A stretch of DNA of 64,000 nt. Source: CAYQQU01 sp964419545 (lineage in GTDB: Bacteria; Bacteroidota; Bacteroidia; Chitinophagales; Saprospiraceae). The stretch is from assembly GCA_964419545.1 (NCBI GenBank), contig CAYQQU010000030.1:1-64000 (forward strand), written 5' to 3'. Positions 33,651 to 43,700 of this stretch are shown here, one piece after another. A model generated the notes under the pieces. That model made no database searches. It was not told the DNA's origin and worked only from the letters and a program-made list of their open reading frames with translations. Within the stretch, counting starts at the first letter, position 1. Each line of letters opens with the position of its first letter. Both the position numbers and the translations under genes were made by a program.

Positions 33651-36600
33651 TTACGACTGCCGCACTTTGACCGTCACCTGCGGCAACTCGACCGCCATTT
33701 TATTGATGCGGGTAATTTCGTTGAGCAGCAGTTGATTCATTTGCTCGGTGCGCTGTCCCGTTTCCTCGCGCAGGGCCTCGATGCGTTGCATTTGGGAGGC
33801 GGTCGGTCGGGCGGTAGCGCCGTCGATGGCCCACATCAGGCTGCGGATCTCTTCCCGCAGGCGCGGACGCTGCCGGTAGGTCATGCGGGGCGGCGGGCGG
33901 CGCAGTTCGTTTTCCAGCGCTTCCACTTTTTCCAGGGCTTCGTCGATAGCGGCTGCGATGGCTTTGTGTTTTTCTTCCGCCATCGACGGGCCGAGTTTCT
34001 TTTTGAGCGCGCCGAGTTGCTCTTCGAGTTGCTCGCAATGGTTGATCATCTTGTTGGTCTGGGAAAGCAGCTCATTGAGCCCCAGCAAGGCGTCTTCTTC
34101 CGCCCGGTAGTCCGTTTCGCTCATGTCGATCCGCGGATCGGGCCTGACCGTCACTTTCGTCTCCTGGGTTTCGCCCCGGGCGTGCAGTACGGCGGTATAT
34201 TCCCCGGGAGCGGCTTTCGGCCGGAAGGGCCCCGAGCGCCAGCCGCCGGTTTCCGGTTCGTCCAGCTGCGTACCCTCCTGGTGGCGCAGGTCCCAAACGA
34301 TGCGGTTGAGGCCGGCTTCGGCGGTGCTGTCTTCCAGGGTGCGGATGAGGTCGCCGGCGCTGTTCTTGATCTCTACTTTTACGGGCGCTTCCGGTTTTTC
34401 CGCGAGCATGAAGTTGAGGTACGCGCCGTATTTCGGGTTTTTGGCCCGGTAGACGCGCTGCCCCAGGTTCTCGATCTTGTCGCTAAGGTGCCAGCGTACG
34501 GCGGGGCGGGACTCGAAGAGATGCACCGCTTTGTCTTCCGCACGCGCCATTTGCTGGAGCGGCGTAATGTCGTCCAGTATCCAGGCGCCGCGCCCGTGTG
34601 TACCGATTACCAGGTCGTTTTCCGTTTTCTGCACGTGCAGGTCGCGTACGGATACCGGCGGCAGGTTGTGGTTGAGTTTCGTCCAGGAGGAACCCATATC
34701 CCGGGAGAAGAATACGCCGTGCTCCATTCCTGCGTAGAGCAGATTGGGTTCGACCGGGTCCTGGCGGATCACCTTTACGTAGTCGTCTTGCGGAAGCCCG
34801 TCGCTCACTTTGGTCCAGGTTTTACCGAAGTCGCGGGTCATAAAGGCGTAAGGCCGGAAATCGTCGCTGCGGTGGTGGTCGACGGCGACGAAGGCGGCGC
34901 CGGCTTCGTGCTCGGAAGCATGGATCTTGGCCACCCAGGCGAATTCGGGCAGGCCTTTGATGTTTTTATTGAGGTTTTTCCAGGATTTGCCGCCGTCGGT
35001 GGTCAGCTGCACATTCCCGTCGTCCGTGCCGACCCAGATTACGTCGGCTTGTACGGGCGACTCGGCGATGGTGAGGATCGCACAATGGAATTCGGCGGCG
35101 GTATTGTCCTGGTACACTGCTCCGCCGGAAGTTTTTTGCTTGCGCTTGTCGTTGGTAGTCAGGTCGCCGCTGATCTCTTCCCAGTTGTAACCTTTATCAC
35201 GCGAGCGGAAGACGACGTTGCCGCCGAAGTAAACGGTATTGGGATCGTGGGGGGAAATGTGGATGGGCGAGTCCCAGTTGAAGCGATATTTATGATCTTC
35301 GATGGCGTCGCCGGCCGAGCCGATGATCTTCGGGTAGGGGTGGATGTTGCGGACGTTGCCGGTGCGGTCGTTGACGTGAAAGATCACGCCGCCCTGCAGG
35401 TTGGCGTACACCTCGTGTTCCTGACCGGGAACGGGGATGGCGTAGTAACCGTCGCCGCCGGCGAGGCTGCGCCAGTGGCGCTTGAGGATGCCCTGCTCGT
35501 CGAGCGAGTTGCTGGGCCCGACCCAGGTGCCGTTGTCCTGCAGACCGCCGTAGACGTTATACGGGCTTTGTTCGTCGACGTAGAGCTGATAGAACTGGGA
35601 AAGTTCCACATTATTGATGATGTCGAAGGTCGATCCGCCGTCGTAACTCACCTGATAGCCGCCGTCACTGCCGCTGAGGACGCGCTGGGAGTTGAGGGGA
35701 TCGATCCAGAGCGACTGGTGATCGCCGTGGACGTCGCGGGCGATGTGCTGGAAGGTCTTGCCGCCGTCGGTTGACTTATACAAGCGCCCGGACAAGGAGT
35801 ACAAATGGTCCGGGTTATTGGGATCGACGCGGATGTCGCTGTAATAGAACGGCCGGAAGTTGATGTTGGGATCGTCGTTGATCAATCGCCAGTTGTCACC
35901 GCGATCGTCGGACCGAAAGAGGGTGCCGCCGGCTTCCGGAAATTCAGTGATCATATAGACCGTTTCCGGTTGGCTCTGGGCGACGCTGATGCCGATGCGG
36001 GCCATGGGTTTTTCCGGCAGTCCGTTCATGATCTTCTCCCAGGTTCTGCCGCCGTCTCTGGAGCGATAAACCGCCGTCTCTTTCCCGCCGCCGTCGAAGC
36101 GCCAGGGGCGCCGGCGGAAAGTCCACATTCCTGCATAGAGGAAGCGAGGGTTGTTGAGGTCGATGGCCAGGTCGGAGCAGCCAGTATCTTCGTCGACGTA
36201 GAGCACCTTTTCCCAGGTTTGTCCGCCGTCGGTGGTGCGGAATACGCCGCGTTCCGGGTTAGGGCCCCATTCCCGGCCCAGCGCACAGACGCAGGCGACG
36301 TCGGGATCGTCGGGATGCACCACGATGCGTTTGATGCGTTCGGTTTTTGCCAATCCGAGGTGTTCCCAGCGCCGGCCGCCGTCAACCGAGCGGTAGACGC
36401 CGTGCCCGTAGCCCACGCTATTGCGCGGATCGCCTTCTCCGCTGCCCAGCCAGACGACGTTGTGGTCGGAAGGAGCGATGGCCAGGGCGCCCACCGAATA
36501 CGATCGCTGATCGGTAAACAGGGCTTCGAAGGTGACGCCGCCGTTGGTCGTTTTGAATACCCCGCCGTCGGCGCCGCCGAAATAGAAGGTGCTCGGATCA

Positions 36601-36770
36601 CCGGGAATGCCGACGATGTCCGTTACTCGTCCGCCCATATTGGCCGGCCCGATGGCGCGCCATTCCAGGTTTTTCAGCGGGTCATCCGCCGAAGGTTCTT
36701 GTCCGGTGAGTACAGGGGCCAGGCATAGGCACAGGCCGGTGACCATGGTTGTAAATAGCCGTAATTTCAT
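33651..36770 (-). CDS. VPS10/sortilin-like BNR repeat exported protein (copy 3)
   Basis: A 1039-residue secreted protein with a signal peptide (TTMVTGLCLCLAPVLTGQ). The opening LEWRAIGPANMGGRVTDIVG is a variant of the GPFRGGR start in the other two copies. Asp-box repeats include TTNGGVTFEA, SVDGGRRWEH, TTDGGQTWEK, SRDGGRTWEK, STDGGKTFQH and TTDGGKSWKN, forming propellers to about residue 720. A beta-sandwich and a charged helical tail follow. It is probably the first gene of a BNR-BNR-M20 transcript on the minus strand. The substrate or partner is unknown. Confidence 0.88.
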   Translation of the reverse strand: MKLRLFTTMVTGLCLCLAPVLTGQEPSADDPLKNLEWRAIGPANMGGRVTDIVGIPGDPSTFYFGGADGGVFKTTNGGVTFEALFTDQRSYSVGALAIAPSDHNVVWLGSGEGDPRNSVGYGHGVYRSVDGGRRWEHLGLAKTERIKRIVVHPDDPDVACVCALGREWGPNPERGVFRTTDGGQTWEKVLYVDEDTGCSDLAIDLNNPRFLYAGMWTFRRRPWRFDGGGKETAVYRSRDGGRTWEKIMNGLPEKPMARIGISVAQSQPETVYMITEFPEAGGTLFRSDDRGDNWRLINDDPNINFRPFYYSDIRVDPNNPDHLYSLSGRLYKSTDGGKTFQHIARDVHGDHQSLWIDPLNSQRVLSGSDGGYQVSYDGGSTFDIINNVELSQFYQLYVDEQSPYNVYGGLQDNGTWVGPSNSLDEQGILKRHWRSLAGGDGYYAIPVPGQEHEVYANLQGGVIFHVNDRTGNVRNIHPYPKIIGSAGDAIEDHKYRFNWDSPIHISPHDPNTVYFGGNVVFRSRDKGYNWEEISGDLTTNDKRKQKTSGGAVYQDNTAAEFHCAILTIAESPVQADVIWVGTDDGNVQLTTDGGKSWKNLNKNIKGLPEFAWVAKIHASEHEAGAAFVAVDHHRSDDFRPYAFMTRDFGKTWTKVSDGLPQDDYVKVIRQDPVEPNLLYAGMEHGVFFSRDMGSSWTKLNHNLPPVSVRDLHVQKTENDLVIGTHGRGAWILDDITPLQQMARAEDKAVHLFESRPAVRWHLSDKIENLGQRVYRAKNPKYGAYLNFMLAEKPEAPVKVEIKNSAGDLIRTLEDSTAEAGLNRIVWDLRHQEGTQLDEPETGGWRSGPFRPKAAPGEYTAVLHARGETQETKVTVRPDPRIDMSETDYRAEEDALLGLNELLSQTNKMINHCEQLEEQLGALKKKLGPSMAEEKHKAIAAAIDEALEKVEALENELRRPPPRMTYRQRPRLREEIRSLMWAIDGATARPTASQMQRIEALREETGQRTEQMNQLLLNEITRINKMAVELPQVTVKVRQS

Positions 36771-36977
36771 ACTAGTCCGTTGATTTATGACAGTGTCGTG
36801 ATTTTACGGGGTATGGCGGGAGTGGCGGCGTCGATGTCGAACGCGAAAATTACGCAATTGTATGAATTCCCGAATACGCGTCGCCCGACTGTTCGACTTT
36901 TATTATCTTATTTGGCGCTCTTGCGAAAATAACAAAGAATTTGGCAAAAAGGAAAAGAGTTGCAAAACGTTAAAAAG

Positions 36978-37580
36978 ATGAAACGCTACCTCCTGGTAAC
37001 TACTGCCATAATCTTCCTTTTTCCATCTCCGGTTATCCTTTTTGGCCAAACCGGAGCGCCTTTACGATCTATCGCAGATCGATTTTACATAGAAGGGCAG
37101 GCCGGGATATCTCATCCTGTACTTTTCTTCGGAGCCCTTTACTTTTCCACTAACCTACACCTGAGTGCCGGTTATCGATTCAGCGAAAAGCATTCTTTGG
37201 GGGCAACTCGAACTTCCTTTTCCAATGCCTTGGATACTCATTTTCGAAATGCTACGGGCATAGGTTTTCAATACCGCTACCAGCATGAGCAATGGTCTTT
37301 CGATAGCGGCGGCGGATATATTGTCAGGAACGGTTATTCCACGGACGGCGTTGGGGAATATTCTGAGAACCTTCGCCGCTCGGATCGCTGGTATTTCCGG
37401 ATCGGGCTGCAGCAACATTTTCTGAGATTCCTGACAATTGGCCTGAGCTACGCCCATAGCGGTAAGATTGCCTATGATTTTGTTCCCGATGACATGCCTT
37501 CAACTGCTTATACGCGCCGGGTAGAGGGAATGCGAACCCTCACCCTTAATCTGGGCGTTTTAATTCAAACGCAACCGTAA
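36978..37580 (+). CDS. Small outer-membrane beta-barrel protein
   Basis: A 200-residue exported protein: signal peptide (LLVTTAIIFLFPSPVILFGQ) followed by alternating hydrophobic/polar strands (LHLSAGYRFSEKHSLGATRT, TGIGFQYRYQHEQWSFDSGG, WYFRIGLQQHFLRFLTIGLS, RTLTLNLGVLIQ). This is typical of an eight-stranded OmpX/OmpW-like barrel. No specific family is recognised. ATG 36978 is used; an upstream TTG at 36960 is in frame but unnecessary. The gene is less GC-rich than its neighbours. Confidence 0.75.
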   Translation: MKRYLLVTTAIIFLFPSPVILFGQTGAPLRSIADRFYIEGQAGISHPVLFFGALYFSTNLHLSAGYRFSEKHSLGATRTSFSNALDTHFRNATGIGFQYRYQHEQWSFDSGGGYIVRNGYSTDGVGEYSENLRRSDRWYFRIGLQQHFLRFLTIGLSYAHSGKIAYDFVPDDMPSTAYTRRVEGMRTLTLNLGVLIQTQP

Positions 37581-37701
37581 AGCTCCGGTATTTAGAGTCG
37601 ATACGCCGATCCCTTTCTACGCCGTTCTGGCATTGACCCGGCAAGCTGCCAAGTTACCCCGAGAGTATTGATTTGCAATAGAAGCAAGCTCCAAACGTGC
37701 T

Positions 37702-40700
37702 CTAATACACCACCATACTCCGCGTCTCCGAAAACTCGCCGCAACGCAGGGTATAGTGATAAACGCCGGCGGTCAGTTGCGCCCGTTGCAGCAATAAGAA
37801 ATTGGCGCCTCGCTGATACCATCCCGTTTGCCGGGCGACTACCCGTCCGTATTGGTCGTGCACCGTTAACTCCGCTCTTCCGGGCTCCGGCAACTCGAAG
37901 GGGACAATCGTCCGGTCCCGGAACGGATTCGGCTCGTTTTGCCCCAACCGGTATCCTTCCGTTTGGGAGGAGGCCGTATTCGTGCTGGTCAAAAGCGCCC
38001 ATTCGATATCGCGTTCATTGCCGGATACATCGTGCGCTTCGGCGGTCAGACGTCCATCGGTAGTGATCCAGAACAGGTTGTCCAGGCTCGGTATATCCGT
38101 CAGGGCCTTCACCTGCAAATAAAATAACGGTTCTTCCAGGCCGACACTCGTACTGTAGCCCTGCAGGTTGAACCAACTGAACCGCAACAGCCCCTGCAGC
38201 GCATCACTGAGCCCGGCGTTGACATTGCTGAGTTCCGGGTGCGTTCCGGCTGCGAAGCCCTGAAAGGCCAGCCGGTTGGTGTCGAACGCCAGCTCCAGCT
38301 GATAACTGACCAGATCCGAGAAGTCGGCGCCGTAAACCGGTATTTCTATCCATTCGCCGGCGGACGCGCTGCGATCTTTTATCTGCAGCGTCAGGATCTC
38401 CGAACTAAAGGTCGTCGGGGCCGACTGGAAGCCGGGCAGCGCTTCTCCGAGGAGGTCTCCTACTTTTACACCCGTAAAATTGACCGCAGTGTCCTGCATT
38501 ACCTGCAAGGTTTGTTCCGATAGGTAGGGAAAGACGTTGTAAGCATCAAAATCAGCGGGCATGGGGCTGTTCTCCGCCACGAAAACCCAGGTCGGGCAAT
38601 TGGGGAAACCGTCCGTCAGGCCAAGCAATACCTGCTGGATGATGAAGAGGTCGAGGGTGCTGAACTCATTATTGCAGTTGGCGTCGCCCGCGATGACCTG
38701 GTAAGGGGATTGCACTTCGGAATCCGGCAGATCCAGGATGAACCGCTGCCCCTGATAAAGGGCGTAGCTCGACAGGCCGGCGGCCGGGTCGCCGTCCCGG
38801 TATGGCGTCACCGTGTAAACGCCGCCTGCCGGAACGCCGGCGGGATCGAACCAGCCCCCCGCATTGGTCATCTGCTGTACGCTGTAGGCCGGGCTGCTGA
38901 TGTCGACCATCACCTCACCGACGCCTTCGCCCCAGAAAGAGTGGATGGCGCCGGTAACCAGGGGCATCTCGGTCTCGATGGTTAGCTGCCCGTCAATAGT
39001 GGTATATGGAATGGCGACCGGGGCGTCGTTGACCATGCTGCCCAGTTCAATGGGCAATGGATCGCTGGTAAGGCTTACCGTCGTGGTCGCTCCTGCTCCG
39101 CCGTGGAGTTGTATTTGCAGGTAAAACAGGATCTCTCCGTCCGAAACGCCGATACCCGCGCCGTTCGGGTCGTAATAACTGAACGTCTGATTGGCCGGGT
39201 TGAAAAAAGGCGCAATGGCGCCCGGCAACAGACCGGTGATCGTGGCGACATCCGGGTCGGCCAGGGCGAATGAGCCGGCCAGGGTAGCCAGCAGGTCCAG
39301 CCCTTCCAGGGTAACCGGCGCCAGCACCGTCTCTCCGTCAACGCCGCCGGCGTCGCTTACGATCAGCGTAGCGGCAGCGGGCGCCGGTTGTGCCGCCACC
39401 CATTCGCAGTACATCGAGTTGCCGCAGTTGCTGTTCACCGTAAGGCATACCTGGTAGCCGCCGGCTTCTGCGTAGGTATGGGTGGGATGCGCTTCATTGC
39501 TCACCGACCCATCGCCAAAATCCCAGTGGTACGTCCCCTGGGGAGAGCTGTTGATAAAGCTGACCGCCAGGCCGGCGGCGGCGTAGTCGAAAACAGCGGA
39601 GGTATGGTCGCCGGTATTGGTGATCGCGACTTCCCTTTCAATGGTGCAGCCCGTGCCGTCGACGATCGTCACGGTGTAGTCGCCGACCGCTACGTCCTCA
39701 ATGAGATGGTAGCTTTCGGCGGTGTAAACCGAACCGGCAGTGGGGCCGGTCCAGCTGATATCGAAGAGTTGTACGCCGCCGTCGATGACGACCTCGATGC
39801 GCGCCGGGTCGACACAGTCGCTGGCGTAGGGCGTCACCGCCACTGTTATCGGTTCGCCCGAGTTGAACAGCTGCATCGAGTCGATGGCCAGGCAGCCGTT
39901 GGCGTCGGTCACGGTTACCTGATAGGCGCCGGTGGCCAGGTAGCCGATGTTGTAATTCGCGTTGTTGATGGTGGTCGCACCGTTGATGCCGGGCCCCGAC
40001 CAGTTGATGTCATAAGGCCATTGCCCGCCGTCGATGGCCAGGGCTATGGTTCCGGGTTCGCCGCAGCTGCCGCTGTAAGGCGTGAGGTTGAAGGAAAGAT
40101 CATCGGGGAAGTTCAATATGACCAGCGTTTCGGCGTGGAGGCAGCCGCTATTGTCCATCACTTTTACAATATAGCTGCCGGGCAGCAGGTCGGTGATGGG
40201 ATACTGGCTTTCCGAAGTGGTGTGGGCGCCGGTTACCGGCCCCGACCAGGTGATCAGATAGGGGGCGGCGCCGGCGTTGAGGAGCACGTCTACGGCGCCG
40301 AGTTGCCCGCAGGATACGTCGTGAGCGAACAGCTCAACGTCCAGGTCGCCGTCGCTGGTTACCGTCACTACTTCACTGTTGCCGCAGCCATTGGCGTCGA
40401 CGACGACCACCGTATAATCGCCGGCCGGCAGGTTCTCGATATTGTACCAGTCGATACTCGTCATATCGGCGCCGGAAACGGGGCCGTCCCAGACGATAGA
40501 AAAGGGCGGCGCGCCGCCCGGCATATCGACCGAAATCATCCCGCCCTGGCCGCAGCCCGTGGGGACGGGCAGGACGGTGAAATCCAGTAGGTCGCCGCCG
40601 GTCACCGTGAAGGGCTCCTGGTAGGTGCAGCCATTGCCGTCGACCACCGTTATTTCGTAGTCGCCGGCCGGCAGGTCAGTCAGAGTCACCGATCCGTTGC

Positions 40701-43700
40701 CCGTTGCCTGCGATCCGGAAACGGGGCCGGTCCAGGTCACGGTGTAGACGGGATCGCCGCCGGCGATGGTCAGGGCTAATTCGCCGTTTTCTCCACAATT
40801 GCCCGCCAGTACGTCGGCGGTCAGCGCAAGATCGTTTTCGGCATTATCGATCGCCTGAGTGTCGATAGCGGCGCAGCCGGCGGCGTCCGTCAAAGTGAGG
40901 TTATAGGCGCCGGAGGGTAGATCTTCCAGGGTGATCACCGTTTCGCTGCCGGTAGTGGAGCCGGAAACGGGGCCGGTCCAGCTAGCAGTGAATGGCGGCA
41001 TTCCTTCGGTAATATTCAGCACCAAAGAGCCGGGCTGATCACAGGCGCCGTTGTTTACGGTTGCGGTCCATTCCAACGGCGCGCCCACGACTTCCAGGTT
41101 GACGGCGGTATCGTCGCCACAGCCGCCGGCGTCGGTGACGACGATCAGGTAATTGCCCGTCAGGATATTTTCGATGATAAAATCACCGTCCTGGGTCGTT
41201 GCGTTGCCGGCATCGGCGCCGGTCCAGATGATCTCGTACGGCGGCGTTCCATTGTCGATGGCCAGCTGGATATCGCCGAAGAGGGCGCCGCAGGGCCCGC
41301 TCTGGGCCTGGGCGGTTACCGCCAGGTTGTCGCCGCTATTGTCCAGGGTGATGCTTTCCGAAGCCGTGCACAATCCGGCGTCGACGAGAGTGAAGTGGTA
41401 ATCGCCCGCCGGCAGGTCTTCCAGCAGGAAAGTCCCTGCTCCCACCGTCGTGGACCCGGTAACGGGCCCGTCCCAACTCACCGCAAAGCCGGGCGCGCCG
41501 CCGGATACGGTAATGGCTATCGCGCCGGGCTGTCCGCAAAAGCCAGGCTGCGGGACGAGGCTGAGCTGCAGCTCGTAGGGCGGATTGTCGAGCGGCAGGT
41601 TGGCGGTATCGCTGCAACCGTTGCCGTCAATGACGGTCACGGTGTATTGGCCGCTGGGAAGATCGCCGATATTGTACCCAAAACTGGTCGTTTCGGCCGT
41701 TCCGCTATCCGGTCCTTCCCAGGTGATGGTAAACGGCGGAACGCCATTCAGGAAGTCCATCCAGATATTGCCGTTCTGGCCGCAAATGCCGGGCTCGGCT
41801 AACGGGACCAGTTCGAACAGATTGACCGAATTATCCAGGGTGGCCGTCTCATGGGCGGTGCAGAGGTTGGCGTCTATTACTTCCAGTTGGTATTCGCCGG
41901 AGGGCAATCCGTCGAGGCTGAAGACGCCGGCATTGACCAGAGTGTTGCCGCTCACCGGCCCTGTCCAGCTCACCATATACTCAGGGGCTCCGCCGGATAC
42001 AGAGAAGGTCAGGAAGCCTGTTTCGCCGCAGGGACCGGGCTGCGGGTCGACCGAGAACTGCAGGTCGTAAGCTTCGTTCTGCAGGGTGGCGCTTCCCGTT
42101 TGCTGGCAGCCGTTCGCATCGGTCACCGTAATGGTATAGTCCCCGGAAGGCAGGCCTCCGATGTTGTACCCAAAATTGTTAATCGTTGCCGTTCCCGTCG
42201 CCGCTCCGCTCCAGGCGATGGAAAACGGGGGGGCGCCGCCGATAAAGTCGAGCCACAGGTTACCCCCCTGGCCGCAGACGCCGGGCTCCGGGACGACAAC
42301 GATTACAAAGTCATTCGTGGAATTCAGGCTCGCCGTTGCGGCAGCCGTACAATCGTTAACATCTGTGATGGTGAACTGGTAGTCGCCCGCCGGCAGCCCC
42401 GGCAGGGTCAGGTCGAAATTGCTGGTCGTCATTGATCCTGCGCCCGCGCCCGTCCACTCGAGGCTGAACGGCGGGACGCCGCCGGTAATCGTCAAATCAA
42501 TTTGTCCGGACTGGCTGCAGTTGCCGTCCGCCGGGTTCGCCGCCAGGCTAACGCCCGGCGTATTTTGCTGGGAAACGGTTGTCGTCTCGGTGCATCCTTC
42601 GGCATTGGTCACCGTGATCGTGTAATTGCCTGATGGCAGGCCGGGTATCGTCAGCCAGGTGTTGATGGTATTGGTAGCGCCGCTTACCGGTCCTGTCCAT
42701 TCGTAGGTGAACGGGCCGTAGCCTGCGACGACTTCTACGTAAACCGTACCCGTCGCGCCGCAGTTGCCGGGGAAAGAAACGGTGTTGACCGCCAGCGGGA
42801 TACCCGCTTCTACAGTAATGTGCTGCGAGTCGCCGCAACCGTCGGCATCGGTGGCGACCACGGTGTAATTGCCCGCGGGCAGATCCGTAAGCACGATGCC
42901 GGGCTGGTCGCTGACCTGTTCGCCGTTGGCCGGGCCGTTCCAGATGTATGTATAGGGGCCCGTTCCGCCGGTAACGATGTCGATAAATATGGCGCCGTTC
43001 CCGCCGCAGTCGCCTTCCTGGGCGAAGGCCGCCACGCTGACGGGCTCGGTGGCGGCAAGAGAGGCAACCGCCATGTCGGTGCAGCCGCCGCCGTCGGTGA
43101 TGACCACGGCGTAGGCGCCGGCGGGCAGGTTCGGCACGGAGATCCAGTTTTCCTCAGTGGTGAGCGAACCGGATACCGGGCCGATCCACTGGTAGGTGAA
43201 AGGGCCCGATCCGCCGGTGGCGTCCAAGAACAGGCTGCCGTTGGCGCCGCAAAGTCCGGGGTAAGGTACGGCGCTGGCTTCGAGTCCGCCGGCGCTGGCC
43301 AGGGTAGTGCTCGTCATATCCGCGCAGCCCGCGCCGTCCACTACGGTAATTTGGTAATCGCCGGCCGGCAGACCGGGAATGGAGATCCAGTCTTCACCGG
43401 TCAGCATCTCGCCGTTTTCCGGTCCGCTCCACAGATAGGTGAAGGGCCCGGCGGCGCCGACGGCGTCGATGAAGAGGGAGCCGGGCTGTTCGCAATCGCC
43501 CGGATATGGGGTAGCCGTAAGCTCGAAATCGCCTTGATTGTAGATCGAAGCGCTGGTGATCATCGAGCAACCGTGATTATCGGTCACCGTGATCTGGTAG
43601 GCGCCGGAGGGCAGCTGAGTCAGGGTGAAATCACCCCCGAAGGTGCTGGTCGCGCCGGTCACCGGACCGTCCCAGTTCACCGTGAAAGGCCCATTGCCAC

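Noticed and set aside
33627..35774. 715-codon plus-strand open frame opposite BNR copy 3
   Set aside because: Antisense shadow; the translation is Val/Gly/Asp-rich without motifs.
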